A stretch of DNA of 64,000 nt from Paraburkholderia sabiae (GCF_030412785.1 NZ_CP125295.1:6510001-6574000); one strand, 5' to 3'; shown: positions 25,506 through 34,959, counted from the stretch's first letter. The notes: a model not told the origin generated them from the sequence alone. Numbers and translations are program-made.

Positions 25506-27005
25506 ATGAACTATCCCGCCGCGAATAGCCTGCGCCGCCAGTTGCTGCGCCGGCTCGCCGCTCCCCTTTCGCTGCTCGCGCTGATGAGCGGCCTCATCGC
25601 GTACTGGCTCGCGTGGCAATACACGCAGCACGTCGTCGACCGTTCGCTCGCCGATCTCGCTACCGCCATTTCGAAGCAGATCCAGATCGCCGGTCCCGAG
25701 GCGCCCATCACGGTCCCGCCGCTCGCGCAGGCGATGTTCTCCGATCCCGTCGAACAGCTGGTCTACCGCATCAGCAACGGCGAAACCGAAATCGCCGGCG
25801 ATCCGAAGCTGCCGCTGCAAGGCACGAACGTGCGGCGCATGCATTACGCGTATGTGTTCGAGACGCAGCACGAAGGCACGGCAGTGCGCGTCGCGCAGGT
25901 TCGCGTCGATCAGCCGACGGGCAATCCCGTCGTCATCGAAGTCGGGCAGCCTGTACATCACCGCTTCCGCATCGCCGCCGAGTTCCTGATCGCGATCATG
26001 ATGCCGCTGCTGCTGTTGCTGCTCGCCGGTTGGGTGATCGTGTGGCGCGTCGTAAACCAGCAATTGAATCCGCTGACCGATCTCGCCGATTCATTGAACC
26101 GGCAGACACACACGTCGCTGGAACCTGTCGACGAAACCTTCGTCCCCGTCGAAATCCGTCCGCTGACGGGCGCGTTGAACGGCCTGCTCGACCGTCTGAA
26201 GTCTGCCCTCGACGCGCAGCGAAAATTCATCGCCGACGCCGCGCATCAACTGCGCACGCCGCTCACCGCGATCAAGCTGCACGCGGAGCAGGCGGTCGTC
26301 GCCCGCGATCCGCAGCAGACGCTCGCGGCCGTCAAGGAACTGCGTGCGGCCGCCGATCGCGCGGTGCGTCTGTCGAATCAGCTGCTGTCGCTTGCGCGCG
26401 CCGAGCCAGGCGAACAGGCCGCGCGTTTTGTGAATCTCGATGTCGCGTCGCTCGCGTTCGATACGGGCGCCGAATGGGTGCCGCGTGCGCTCGCCGTGCA
26501 CGTCGATCTCGGCTTCCAGCGGCTCGACGATCCATCGAACGATCATCCGTTGGTCGCGCGCGGCAATCCTGTGCTGCTGCGCGAAGTGATCGCGAATCTG
26601 CTGGATAACGCGCTGAAGTACGTGCCGCCGTCCCGCATCAATGGCGCACGTATCACGATGACGGTCGCGCAAGTGGTCGTGGATGGCGTCGCGATGGCGG
26701 AAGTCGCCGTCGAGGACAACGGCTCAGGCGTCCCGCCGAAACAGCAGCCCGAACTGTTCAAGCGCTTCTTCCGCGGTGACGGTCAGGGGCAAAGCGACAG
26801 CAGCGTGGACGGCGGTGCAGGTCTCGGCCTCGCAATCGTGCATGACATCATGGCGCTGCATCGCGGCAGCGTGCATTACGAAGATGCCGTCGAAGGCGGC
26901 GCACGCTTTATCGTGCGGTTGCCCGTCGCGACGGGCGCCGTGCTGCGCGAACCCGAACAGGCTCGCGAAACAAAAAAACCGGCGCATGCGCCGGTCGATC
27001 CCTGA
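25506..27005 (+). CDS. Sensor histidine kinase (TctE/QseC-like)
   Basis: 499 aa. Transmembrane segments lie at about 19-38 and 159-182, framing a periplasmic 2CSK_N-type sensor domain (about 40-155). The H-box is DAAHQLRTPLTAIKLHAEQA with phospho-acceptor His247. The N-box ANLLDNALKYVP, G1 VEDNGSGVP and G2 GAGLGLAIVHDI are intact. It pairs with the response regulator upstream. The last codons overlap the minus-strand terminator of the convergent SET gene. The signal is unknown; TctE relatives sense tricarboxylates. Confidence 0.93.
   Translation: MNYPAANSLRRQLLRRLAAPLSLLALMSGLIAYWLAWQYTQHVVDRSLADLATAISKQIQIAGPEAPITVPPLAQAMFSDPVEQLVYRISNGETEIAGDPKLPLQGTNVRRMHYAYVFETQHEGTAVRVAQVRVDQPTGNPVVIEVGQPVHHRFRIAAEFLIAIMMPLLLLLLAGWVIVWRVVNQQLNPLTDLADSLNRQTHTSLEPVDETFVPVEIRPLTGALNGLLDRLKSALDAQRKFIADAAHQLRTPLTAIKLHAEQAVVARDPQQTLAAVKELRAAADRAVRLSNQLLSLARAEPGEQAARFVNLDVASLAFDTGAEWVPRALAVHVDLGFQRLDDPSNDHPLVARGNPVLLREVIANLLDNALKYVPPSRINGARITMTVAQVVVDGVAMAEVAVEDNGSGVPPKQQPELFKRFFRGDGQGQSDSSVDGGAGLGLAIVHDIMALHRGSVHYEDAVEGGARFIVRLPVATGAVLREPEQARETKKPAHAPVDP
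26972..26995 (-). terminator. Terminator of the SET-domain gene, inside the kinase 3' end
   Basis: An 18-bp perfect GC-rich palindrome (26978-26995, ACCGGCGCA arms) is followed on the minus strand by seven T (plus-strand A's 26972-26978). It lies within the last dozen codons of the convergent kinase gene. Confidence 0.75.
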
Positions 27006-27023
27006 AGTTCATCAATCGATGAG

Positions 27024-27049
27024 CGTGCTGCCACGTACATGGCAGCACG
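27024..27049 (+). terminator. Hairpin after the kinase gene
   Basis: A perfect 10-bp stem CGTGCTGCCA/TGGCAGCACG with a 6-nt loop, 19 bp after the kinase stop. Only an interrupted T-rich stretch follows (CACTTCTTCTTCTTC). It is a likely weak terminator between convergent genes. Confidence 0.5.
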
Positions 27050-27055
27050 TCTGAA

Positions 27056-27538
27056 TCACTTCTTCTTCTTCGATTTCTTCTCGTCTTTCTTGTCCGGCCG
27101 CGCAAGCATCGTGCCGCGGCACTTACGCGCGCCGCAGCGGCATTCGTATTCCTTCTTGAGCTTCTTCGTCTGCCGCGCGTCGATCACGAGCCCGTAGTCG
27201 TAGAACAGCTCTTCGCCGGCGTCGATATCGCGCAGCGCGTCGATATAGACATGGCCGTCGATCTCTTCCGCTTCACAGTTCGGCGCGCACGAGTGGTTGA
27301 TCCAGCGCGCGCTGTTGCCCTTGATCTTGCCGTCGATCACGTCGCCGCTGTCGAGCGCGAAGTAGAACGTGTGATTCGGTTCGTCCGGATTATGAGGATG
27401 CCGACGCAGCGCTTCTTTCCACGAAATCCGTTCGCCCTTGTATTCGATCAGCCGCTCGCCGGCCGCGATCGGTTCGAGTGCAAACACGCCTTTGCCGTGC
27501 ACGCCCGATTGACGCACAGCGATCCTGCGTGAACTCAT
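27056..27538 (-). CDS. SET-domain protein-lysine methyltransferase
   Basis: 160 aa from the ATG at 27538, preceded by AAGGATTG. A complete SET core is visible: GVHGKGVFA at the N-terminus, RWINHSCAPNCE (residues 79-90, NHSC 81-84), and EELFYDYG (109-116). It is followed by a post-SET cysteine cluster, ECRCGARKCRG (Cys133, 135, 140), that would bind zinc with the NHSC cysteine. The tail is extremely lysine-rich (KKDEKKSKKKK). SET proteins methylate lysines; bacterial substrates are mostly unknown, and the basic tail suggests nucleic-acid or ribosome contact. Confidence 0.88.
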   Translation of the reverse strand: MSSRRIAVRQSGVHGKGVFALEPIAAGERLIEYKGERISWKEALRRHPHNPDEPNHTFYFALDSGDVIDGKIKGNSARWINHSCAPNCEAEEIDGHVYIDALRDIDAGEELFYDYGLVIDARQTKKLKKEYECRCGARKCRGTMLARPDKKDEKKSKKKK

Positions 27539-27644
27539 TGAATCAATCCTTGTAGAACGGTGGATGAGCAAACTCTTGTTCGCCGATGCTTCCGCGTTTC
27601 GCGCCAGATCCGTGGATGCATGGCTTTTCTGACGCGGATAGCAA

Positions 27645-27669
27645 ACGCGGCGCCTTGCTGGCGCCGCGT
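27645..27669 (-). terminator. Hairpin downstream of the old yellow enzyme gene
   Basis: A perfect 10-bp stem ACGCGGCGCC/GGCGCCGCGT with a 5-nt loop, about 110 bp past the stop of the 27780 gene. Only GTTTGC follows on the minus strand, so termination would be weak. The rest of the gap 27539-27779 shows no gene. Confidence 0.4.
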
Positions 27670-27779
27670 CGACATGTGACGCTTGCAACGTCACAACCGA
27701 AATCGTACACGGATGATGCAGTTTCGTTCAACCGTCAATGCTTGATTGACGTCGAAGGGACACTGCGCGTGAGTGGCAA

Positions 27780-28892
27780 TCAGCGCTGACCGAACGAAAT
27801 ATCGCCGAATAGCGCCTTCTGCTCACGCGGTTGCGAGCGCCAGTATTGCGGCGGCGCCTCGACGGTTGCACCGAGCTTCGCGGCCGCGTGCCACGGCCAG
27901 CGCGGATCGTAGAGCATCGCGCGCGCCATCGCGACGAGATCGGCGTCGCCCTCTTCGATCAGCTGGTTCGCATGCTCCGGGTCCGTGATCAGACCGACGG
28001 CGACCGTCGTCAAACCCGTCGCTTCCCTGACCGCCTTCGCGAACGGCACCTGATAGCCGGGTTCAACGGGAATCTTCTGCAAAGGCGAAACGCCGCCCGA
28101 CGATACATCGACCCAGTCGCAACCGCGCTTCTTCAGCTCCTTTGCAAACGCGATGGTGTCTTCGATCGTGATGCCGCCTTCGACCCAGTCGACCGCCGAC
28201 ACGCGCGCGCCAACTGGCTTATCTGCCGGAAATGCCGCGCGCACGATATCGAAGATTTCGAGCGGGAAACGCATGCGGTTTTCGAGCGAGCCGCCATATT
28301 CGTCCGTGCGCTGGTTCGCGAGCGGCGACAGGAACTGATGCAGCAGATAACCATGCGCAGCGTGCACTTCGAGCGCATCGATGCCGAGACGCGCGGCACG
28401 TCGCGCGGTCGCTGCGAACGCTTCGCGAATGCGGTTGAGACCGGCACTGTCGAGCGCGAGCGGCGCTTCTTCGCCTGCCTTGTGCGGCAGAGCGGACGGC
28501 GCGTGCGGTAACCAGCCGCCGTCGGCGACAGGAATCAGTTGTCCGCCTCTCCACGGTACTTCGCTCGATGCCTTGCGCCCCGCGTGCGACAACTGCATCG
28601 CAATGTGTACCTTCGAATACTTGCGGATCGCGGCGATCACGGGCTTCAGCGCTTCTTCCGTCACGTCGTCCCACAAGCCGAGATCGGCGGGTGTGATGCG
28701 GCCATCGGGTTCGACAGCCGTTGCCTCGATGCACAGCATGCCCGCGCCCGACAGCGCGAGATGGCCGAGGTGAATCATGTGCCATGCCGTCGCTTCGCCG
28801 CGTTCAGCGGAGTATTGGCACATCGGCGACACGACGATGCGGTTCGGCAGCGTCACGCTACGCAGCGTGAGCGGAGTGAAAAGTGCGCTCAT
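27780..28892 (-). CDS. NADH:flavin oxidoreductase, old yellow enzyme family (YqjM-like)
   Basis: 370 aa from the ATG at 28892 (SALFTPLTLRSVTLPNRIVVSPMCQYSA). FMN-binding TIM barrel. PMCQYSA carries the cysteine typical of the thermophilic-like/YqjM subclass. QLSHAGRKA and HAAHGYLLHQFLSPLANQRTDEYGGSLENR are the family signatures, with the substrate-binding H-x-x-H. It reduces activated C=C bonds; the physiological substrate is usually unknown. The GTG at 28910 is an alternative start without a ribosome site. Confidence 0.92.
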   Translation of the reverse strand: MSALFTPLTLRSVTLPNRIVVSPMCQYSAERGEATAWHMIHLGHLALSGAGMLCIEATAVEPDGRITPADLGLWDDVTEEALKPVIAAIRKYSKVHIAMQLSHAGRKASSEVPWRGGQLIPVADGGWLPHAPSALPHKAGEEAPLALDSAGLNRIREAFAATARRAARLGIDALEVHAAHGYLLHQFLSPLANQRTDEYGGSLENRMRFPLEIFDIVRAAFPADKPVGARVSAVDWVEGGITIEDTIAFAKELKKRGCDWVDVSSGGVSPLQKIPVEPGYQVPFAKAVREATGLTTVAVGLITDPEHANQLIEEGDADLVAMARAMLYDPRWPWHAAAKLGATVEAPPQYWRSQPREQKALFGDISFGQR

Positions 28893-28986
28893 GGTTGGGG
28901 AGATGCTCACGGGAACTCAAGAGCGATCGAGCATAGCACCGGGTCCGAATTGCTGCAGACGGCCTGGCGCGTTTGCAGGCGCGGAT

Positions 28987-29718
28987 CTAGCTCGCGTTGA
29001 CCGGTCCGTCGAGACGCTTCGTCCACGATTCGACTTCGCCGCTTTCCAGCCGCTTCGTTGCTGTTTTGCGCCACGACGGCGACAGCGTGTCGAGTTGCGC
29101 CATGCCTTCGAGCGCCTGCCGGTCGTCGCGATCTACATACAGCGCGCGCAGCAGCCGCTCGATGCTCCACTGCGCATGCGGACGTGCAAGCCGCTCGATC
29201 GTATCGCCCGCACCGATTTCGCCCGCTTCGAGCACGCGGTAGTACCAGCCCGTGCGGCGCGTGTTCTGCACGGCGCGCGACATGTCGGCGCGCGCGAATC
29301 GCAGGTTCAGTTTCCAGCACGGTTGCCGCGGCTGCGAAACCTGCACGATCGCTCCGCCGATCCGATAAACATCGCCGACGCACACATCCGCTTCCGTCAA
29401 ACCCGAGGTGCTGATGTTTTCGCCGAAAGCGCCAGCCTGATCGAGCGTCGCGAGACGGGAGGTGCTGCCTTGCCATTCGTGTCGCCAGGTCGCGTAGTGA
29501 TCGAATGGATAGTGATGCAGCGCTTTTTCCGGGCCGCCGTGTACCTTGAGTTCGGCCTGCTGATCACCTTCGAGTCCTGTCTCGCCGAGCCACACGCGGC
29601 CATCGACGGGCGACTTGGCAATCGCGCTCGTCTTGTTCGAGGCTTCATCGCCGAGCGGCGCGATCTTGCCGGTCAGCACGGTATCGACGGTAAAAACGCG
29701 GTGATCCACTGCACTCAT
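28987..29718 (-). CDS. MOSC-domain protein (YiiM-like)
   Basis: 243 aa. The MOSC beta-barrel includes LEGDQQAELKVHGGPEKALHHYP and the conserved cysteine segment QVSQPRQPCWKLN, proposed to bind a metal-sulfur or molybdenum cofactor ligand. A C-terminal three-helix segment follows (about residues 180-240). YiiM relatives act in reduction of N-hydroxylated compounds. The gene is 9 bp from the glutamine amidotransferase gene on the same strand, so they are probably co-transcribed. Confidence 0.88.
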   Translation of the reverse strand: MSAVDHRVFTVDTVLTGKIAPLGDEASNKTSAIAKSPVDGRVWLGETGLEGDQQAELKVHGGPEKALHHYPFDHYATWRHEWQGSTSRLATLDQAGAFGENISTSGLTEADVCVGDVYRIGGAIVQVSQPRQPCWKLNLRFARADMSRAVQNTRRTGWYYRVLEAGEIGAGDTIERLARPHAQWSIERLLRALYVDRDDRQALEGMAQLDTLSPSWRKTATKRLESGEVESWTKRLDGPVNAS

Positions 29719-29727
29719 TCAGGACGT

Positions 29728-30441
29728 TCAGGGTTGCGCGGCCACCTGATCGAGCCATTCGCCGAACATGCTGGTGGCGGCGGCTTCGAGCTTCGGGCCG
29801 TGTTTCGCGGTATCGGCGCGCAGTGTGCGGACGTCGATACCGTGACCGGCGATCTCGCCGGCATTGCCGATCAGCCAGGGCTCGAAACGGTCGGTGCGGA
29901 TTTCAGGGTGGCATTGCAGGGCGAGCACATGCTTGCCCCACGCAAACGCCTGATTCTCACAGGCAGGCGTGGACGCGAGATGCACGGCGCCTTGCGGAAG
30001 ATCGAATGTATCGCCGTGCCAATGAAGCATCGACGTGTGCGCCGCGTCCAGATGACGCAGCGGCGACTGCTTGCCGGCATCGGTGAGCGTGAGCGGTGTC
30101 CAGCCGATTTCGGTTTGGCCGGACGGATAGACCTTCGCGCCCAGCACGCGCGCAATCAACTGCGCGCCCAGACAGATGCCCAGCGTAGGCAGGCCGGCTG
30201 CAATGCGCTTTTCAATCATCGCGACGAGCGGCGCGATGGTGGGATAGCGATCGTCGTCGTACGCGCTGATCGGGCCGCCGAGAATCACCATCAGCGACGG
30301 CATCACGGGGTCGGGCGCTTCGATACGCGCAAAGCCGACGTCGAGATAACGCACGGGACGCCCGCGTTCGCCGAGCACCCGTTCGAGACTCCCCAGATCC
30401 TCGAAGTGCACGTGGCGTATGGCCAGAACTTCGTGAAGCAT
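29728..30441 (-). CDS. Class I glutamine amidotransferase domain protein
   Basis: 237 aa. The nucleophile elbow GICLGAQ (Cys90) and the catalytic His178-Glu180 in LQCHPEI complete the triad. The sequence resembles stand-alone GATase proteins annotated as GMP-synthase-like, but there is no synthetase domain. It is probably an amidotransferase or peptidase-like enzyme acting on a small glutamyl compound. It sits in a minus-strand run with the MOSC gene. Confidence 0.87.
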   Translation of the reverse strand: MLHEVLAIRHVHFEDLGSLERVLGERGRPVRYLDVGFARIEAPDPVMPSLMVILGGPISAYDDDRYPTIAPLVAMIEKRIAAGLPTLGICLGAQLIARVLGAKVYPSGQTEIGWTPLTLTDAGKQSPLRHLDAAHTSMLHWHGDTFDLPQGAVHLASTPACENQAFAWGKHVLALQCHPEIRTDRFEPWLIGNAGEIAGHGIDVRTLRADTAKHGPKLEAAATSMFGEWLDQVAAQP

Positions 30442-30586
30442 CGGCGAATCCCACCGTCAGGTTGACTGGACACGCCACAGGCGTGCTGGAAGACACGCCG
30501 TCTGCCGATGCGCAAGACGGCGCAAGTTCACCCGACGCCGCACGCGAATACCCGCGAGCGGCGGCCGGCTCAGCAGTTTAGCCGAC

Positions 30587-31231
30587 TCAGGCTTGCTGCG
30601 CGAAGATCTTCCAGGTCTTTTTCTGCGTGGCGGCGTCGGCCGTTTCGTGCACCGAGCAATCCAGACGCAGATCGGTATCCGACATCGACAGATCGAGCAG
30701 CATGCAGCGATGCGGCGTCTTCTTCGGGTTCTTGCTCGGCTCGAAATGCGTACACGTCACGCACATGCGATGCGGCGGAATATGGCCTTGCACTTCGAGC
30801 TGACGCACGGTCTTCAGCAGCGTGCGATAGAAAATCGACTGCTCTTCGTCGCGCAGCGTGCCGACCGCCTTCGCGAGGAAATCCGGCCATTGCGCGGCGC
30901 GCTTCGCCGCCGTGCGGCCGCGTGCCGTCAGACGCACGGCGAGCGCGCGTCCGTCGTCGAGTGCACGGCGCTTTTCCACCAGGCCCTTGCTTTCCAGCGT
31001 GCTCACGGCATCGCTCGTGGTCGCGGCCGTCAGCGCGGTTTCGCGGGCAATTTCGCCGAGACGCATCGGCCCCTTGCGCTGCATCAGCAGCACGAGGATT
31101 TCGCCCTGGGTCGGCGTCAGGCCTGCGCCTTCCGCCCATTCCCATGCCTGGCTCCGCATGGCCGTGCTGAGTCGCAGCAGGCTGTGGGTCACCCGCCCGG
31201 TTGCCTGCTCTCCGTATACGCCTTCGCTCAT
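30587..31231 (-). CDS. MarR-family regulator with C-terminal four-cysteine motif
   Basis: 214 aa, longer than the usual 140-160. The winged HTH spans about residues 37-105 (LTPTQGEILVLLMQ, LGEIARETALTAATTSDAVSTLESKGLVEKR, ALDDGRALAVRLT). After the helical core come Cys157, Cys160, Cys176 and Cys192 (CVTC, HRC, LDC), spaced like a zinc or Fe-S site. It may sense metal, redox state or sulfur. It is the last gene before the candidate origin region. Confidence 0.88.
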   Translation of the reverse strand: MSEGVYGEQATGRVTHSLLRLSTAMRSQAWEWAEGAGLTPTQGEILVLLMQRKGPMRLGEIARETALTAATTSDAVSTLESKGLVEKRRALDDGRALAVRLTARGRTAAKRAAQWPDFLAKAVGTLRDEEQSIFYRTLLKTVRQLEVQGHIPPHRMCVTCTHFEPSKNPKKTPHRCMLLDLSMSDTDLRLDCSVHETADAATQKKTWKIFAQQA

Positions 31232-31520
31232 AGTCTTTCGTTCGTTGTTGACAGCATGCCGTCGCCCGTCGACACCCGATATCCGATGCCCGCGCGCCGG
31301 CAGTCTGTGGGGGGAAGCTTCGCCGGATCACCCGGCTCGCCGAATCCTACTATCTCAAAAATTTCCTGTGATGCCGGCCTGTTCCGGTCGGTCACGCAGG
31401 CGTTGCACACGCTCCGTCTGTTGCGAGCCCTGTTGGTTCGGGCCACGCATGAACGTGATCCCTGGCAGGCCGCAACGATGAAAAACGTCATTCTATGCGA
31501 GAGCGGCGAATCGTACAGCT

Positions 31521-31770
31521 AAGTTATCCAATGCAATCTGTGGATAACCACGGGATAAGACAGGGGACGACTTGTGCGCCGATTCTTGATAACCCATGCG
31601 ACTGCGCCAGTTCTGAGAATCGTTCTCCCAGGTTCCGGCTCGCGATGCACGGCCGATCCGCATGGTTATCGTTTACGCAGCCCCTTGAGTTTGCAGGAAA
31701 TTATTCGGTTGTCCACAGGCAAACGCAATGCTTGTTAACTACTACTACGTTTGTATACGTAAACTTTGAG
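31521..31770. other. Candidate oriC, left lobe (DnaA boxes and DnaA-trio-like repeat)
   Basis: An A/T-rich stretch in a gene-free region (31232-31895). Perfect DnaA box TGTGGATAA at 31539-31547, with a diverged box TTATCCAAT at 31524-31532 forming a dyad AAGTTATCCA-N8-TGTGGATAACC. A second box TTGTCCACA (8/9) is at 31709-31717. Exactly 14 nt later TTGTTAACTACTACTACGT (31732-31750) carries three CTA/TAG triplets like the DnaA-trio of bacterial unwinding elements, then A/T-rich TTGTATACGTAAAC. The same layout recurs inverted at 34960-35227. Its position next to the parAB/parS domain fits a primary-chromosome origin. Origin function is inferred. Confidence 0.72.
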
Positions 31771-31799
31771 AAAAGCTTAAGGACGCGTTACCGGAATTC

Positions 31800-31827
31800 G
31801 AAAAAAAAAACCCGCCAGAAGCAGGTT
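31800..31827 (-). terminator. Rho-independent terminator of the YbdK-like gene
   Basis: AACCTGC/GCGGGTT stem with one G-T wobble (31809-31815 with 31821-31827) and loop TTCTG, followed on the minus strand by about ten T. It lies 69 bp after the stop at 31896. Confidence 0.85.
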
Positions 31828-31895
31828 TCTTCAAGCTTCGCTCATTCGCAAGGCAGTTGCTTGCGGGAGCAAAACAGCGAACTGCGTTGTCCGGA

Positions 31896-33011
31896 TCATG
31901 CGCGCCACTGCAGGCACTGCTGACGAACCGCTTCGTGCAGCGACTTTTCCTGTTCGACCACGTTGCGCAGCCACGTTGCATCGTTCACCTGACCGCGCGC
32001 AATCGCGCCGATCTCTTCGAGCGCCTTGCCCGAGCCCAGCGCATCCGCATGAGGCGCAATGCGCTCGAGCGTTTGAATGATGTCTTCGGAGATCGTGCGA
32101 CGCTCGCCCGTCTGCGGATCGATACAGGTGCCGGCAAGACCGAAGCGGCACGCCTCGAAGCGGTTGAAGGTGTAGACGAGGTAGTCGTCTTCCTTCGGCG
32201 TCAGCGGTTTGTCGAGCAGCAGATGACGCGCGAGCGTCTGGATGTAGCAAGCGATCGCGGCCGCGCGATCGACGGAAAGCGGTGTATCCATCACGCGCAC
32301 TTCGATCGTGCCGAAACCGGGCTTCGGCCGGATGTCCCAGTAGAAGTCCTTCATGCTGTTGACGACGCCCGTATGCACCATCTTCGAAAAGTATTCTTCG
32401 AAGCTGTCCCACGTGAGGACGAACGGCGCGCGGCCCGACAACGGAAACGCGAACACGGAATTCAGGCGTGCCGAGTGAAAGCCGGTATCGACGCCCTGCA
32501 CGAACGGCGACGACGCCGACAACGCGATGAAGTGCGGAATGAAGCGCGACATCGAATGCAGCAGGAACAACGCGCTGTCGGCATCCGGACAGCCGATGTG
32601 CACGTGCTGGCCGAACACCGTGAACTGTTTCGCAAGGTATCCGTAGAGTTCCGAAAGGTACTGAAAGCGCGGCGTGTCGACGATCTGCCGCTCGCTCCAT
32701 TGCTGGAAAGCGTGCGTGCCGCCGCCGCACAGCCCGACGTTCAGGCGGTCGGCTGCGGCGACGAGCACATCGCGAATCCTGCGCAGATCCGCGACGGCCT
32801 GTTCGTGCGTCGTGCAGATGCCCGTCGACAGCTCGATCATGCTTTCCGTGATTTCCGGCGTGATGTTGCCCGGAATCTTTTCGTCCTTGATGAGCCGGAG
32901 CAGGTCGGTCCCCGCTTTGGTCAGATCATAGTCATGGGTATTGACGATCTGCATCTCGAGTTCGACACCGAAGGTGAACGGTTTCGAATCGATGAAGGCT
33001 TCGAGTGACAT
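31896..33011 (-). CDS. YbdK-family carboxylate-amine ligase (glutamate-cysteine ligase 2 type)
   Basis: 371 aa. It starts [29 protein letters not shown], the GCS2 family opening with the glutamate-binding ELE motif. [15 protein letters not shown] and HVHIGCPD are further family signatures. Members catalyse ATP-dependent gamma-glutamyl or similar amide formation, and E. coli YbdK has weak glutamate-cysteine ligase activity. A true gshA is also present at 58697-60310, so this copy probably has another role. It lies between the two candidate origin lobes. Confidence 0.9.
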   Translation of the reverse strand: MSLEAFIDSKPFTFGVELEMQIVNTHDYDLTKAGTDLLRLIKDEKIPGNITPEITESMIELSTGICTTHEQAVADLRRIRDVLVAAADRLNVGLCGGGTHAFQQWSERQIVDTPRFQYLSELYGYLAKQFTVFGQHVHIGCPDADSALFLLHSMSRFIPHFIALSASSPFVQGVDTGFHSARLNSVFAFPLSGRAPFVLTWDSFEEYFSKMVHTGVVNSMKDFYWDIRPKPGFGTIEVRVMDTPLSVDRAAAIACYIQTLARHLLLDKPLTPKEDDYLVYTFNRFEACRFGLAGTCIDPQTGERRTISEDIIQTLERIAPHADALGSGKALEEIGAIARGQVNDATWLRNVVEQEKSLHEAVRQQCLQWRA

Positions 33012-33140
33012 GGCGTTTCCTGATTCATGTCGGCGCAGGCGCGCCCGTTGCTGACGGCGCCCGGCCGGAGTGACTGTCGAATGCTGCAGCTAGACGCGCG
33101 AGCTGCGGGTAAAACGTGTGGTGTCGCGCGGACTGGCGCG

Positions 33141-34343
33141 TCACTCGCGGCGCTCGCCCACGAGCGCAAGCGAGCGGTACACGAGCCACGGTCCGACGAG
33201 TTGCAACACGACGATCGAACACATCGTGACGGCGCGCAGCGTCGGGTCGAAATTCGGATAGAGCTGGTACGTGTCGTCGACGAGCAGATAGGCGAGCGCC
33301 GACATCGGCGACAGCGACAGACCGAGCGCCACGCCCTGCTTCATGTTCAAGCCGCTCGGTTTGGCGAACGCCAGCACACCGACAAGCTTCGCGATCAGCC
33401 GCGCGACGATCAGCCCCAATGCAGCGAGACCGCCTATCGCGATGTCGCGCCACTCGAAGGTCGTCAGCGTGAGCACGAACAGAATCACCGTCAGCAGCCA
33501 GCCTGCCGTGCCGAAATGCGCCGGCCACAACTGCGGACGCGCTTCCAGATTCTTCACGATGATGCCGGCCGCGAGCAGACTCAGAATGGTCGACAGCTTG
33601 AAGATATGCGCCAGCGCAATCGCCAGCAGCACGAGGCCGAACAGCGCGACAAACGAGTGTTCGTCCTGCAGATTCACACGCTTGTAAAAGAACGTGATGG
33701 TGCGCGCGAGCAGATACGCGAGGATCAGCGAACCGATCAGCAGATAAAGCGGCTGGAGAATCGTCGCGAGCAGATTGCCGTACGCCTCCTGATGCAGCCA
33801 GCCGGACGCGAGCTTTTCGATGATCACCGCGTACATGCTGTTGAGCGCCGTGAGCGTCATCAGGCGCTGCGTGACCTGCCCTTCCGCGCGCAGTTCCGTT
33901 TTCAGCTGGATCACCATCGCGGGCGACGTCGCCATCGCGATCGACGCGAGCACGAGCGCCGTCACCGTCGATACGTTCAGGAACAGCAGCACCAGCAGCA
34001 CGAGCACGAACGTCAGCGTCGATTCAGCGACGCTCGACACGATCAGCCACGTATTGCGGCGAATCCACCGCAGATCCAGCCGGCTTCCCAGCTCGAACAG
34101 CAACAGCCCGAGCGCGACATCGAGCAGCGGACGCGCGGTCGCAGCCGAATCCGCGTCGATCACGCCCGAACCCGCCGCGCCGGCGATCAGGCCGATCACT
34201 GCATAGCCGGAAATGCGCGGCAAATGCCACGCGCGATAGCACAGCTCGCCGACGAGACCTGCGGCGAGCAGTGCGAGGCCTGCCCAGAAAATGGCATCGG
34301 GCGTGAGCGGCCAGCCTGGAAAAAATGAAAACGCCGACTTCAT
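33141..34343 (-). CDS. CPA2-type cation/proton antiporter membrane domain
   Basis: 400 aa from the ATG at 34343, which has an AAAGGAG ribosome site. The frame to 34643 is not supported. About 12 hydrophobic segments with the Na_H_Exchanger pattern: LPRISGYAVIGLIAGAAGSG near residue 40 and LLLFELGSRLDL near 80. There is no C-terminal TrkA-N or RCK domain, unlike KefB/KefC. It probably exchanges K+ or Na+ for protons at the inner membrane. It is 129 bp upstream of the YbdK gene and probably co-transcribed with it. Confidence 0.9.
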   Translation of the reverse strand: MKSAFSFFPGWPLTPDAIFWAGLALLAAGLVGELCYRAWHLPRISGYAVIGLIAGAAGSGVIDADSAATARPLLDVALGLLLFELGSRLDLRWIRRNTWLIVSSVAESTLTFVLVLLVLLFLNVSTVTALVLASIAMATSPAMVIQLKTELRAEGQVTQRLMTLTALNSMYAVIIEKLASGWLHQEAYGNLLATILQPLYLLIGSLILAYLLARTITFFYKRVNLQDEHSFVALFGLVLLAIALAHIFKLSTILSLLAAGIIVKNLEARPQLWPAHFGTAGWLLTVILFVLTLTTFEWRDIAIGGLAALGLIVARLIAKLVGVLAFAKPSGLNMKQGVALGLSLSPMSALAYLLVDDTYQLYPNFDPTLRAVTMCSIVVLQLVGPWLVYRSLALVGERRE

Positions 34344-34959
34344 CGTGGTGGCTTCTCCTTTGCAGCAACGGCAGGCAACGCGAACGGGCAGACGCCGCCA
34401 GCACGCAAGCCGTGGGCCGCATCCATTGCCGCGATCGGTTCGCGTTCGCCGGCGTTGCGAGTTGTCAACGATCGGATGAAAACTGAAACGACTACACCGA
34501 TGCCGCATGACTACAGGCGGCACGACGTGAGTGAAAAGAGCGCCGTCGACTTTTGAATCAGATTCTTGGGGTCCGGCAACCGTTCCATTGGCGCGTCGGT
34601 TGCGGGGGCAAAACACGACGCGGAAGAACGGCGATTGTGCCATAGCTTCTTTGCACTTGACGGAAAAGCGTCGAACAAGCGCTCAAAGCGGTAAAACGTA
34701 CGCTAACTCGATGACAACAGGAAAAAGCGACCGGAAATAGCGCGCATTTCGGCGGAAAACGGCTTGTTCCTGGCGCTGTTGTACGGCTGGATCCGCCTTC
34801 GGACGCTGGATGGGCGGGGGTGCTTGCGTTTGAGTGTCGCCGAGGCCGGGCGTTCCGGTTTTCGGCCGAGTATGAACAGAACGGTTCGCCCGGGAAGTGC
34901 GGTTCTGTACATGCAAGATCCAAAGATGTTGCCGCCAGCCGACCACGGGCTTCTCAACA
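34344..34959. other. Gene-free stretch upstream of the antiporter gene
   Basis: Several short overlapping frames but none with a ribosome site or family resemblance. It must hold the antiporter promoter. I see no repeat or RNA gene. It leads into the right origin-like lobe at 34960. Confidence 0.5.
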
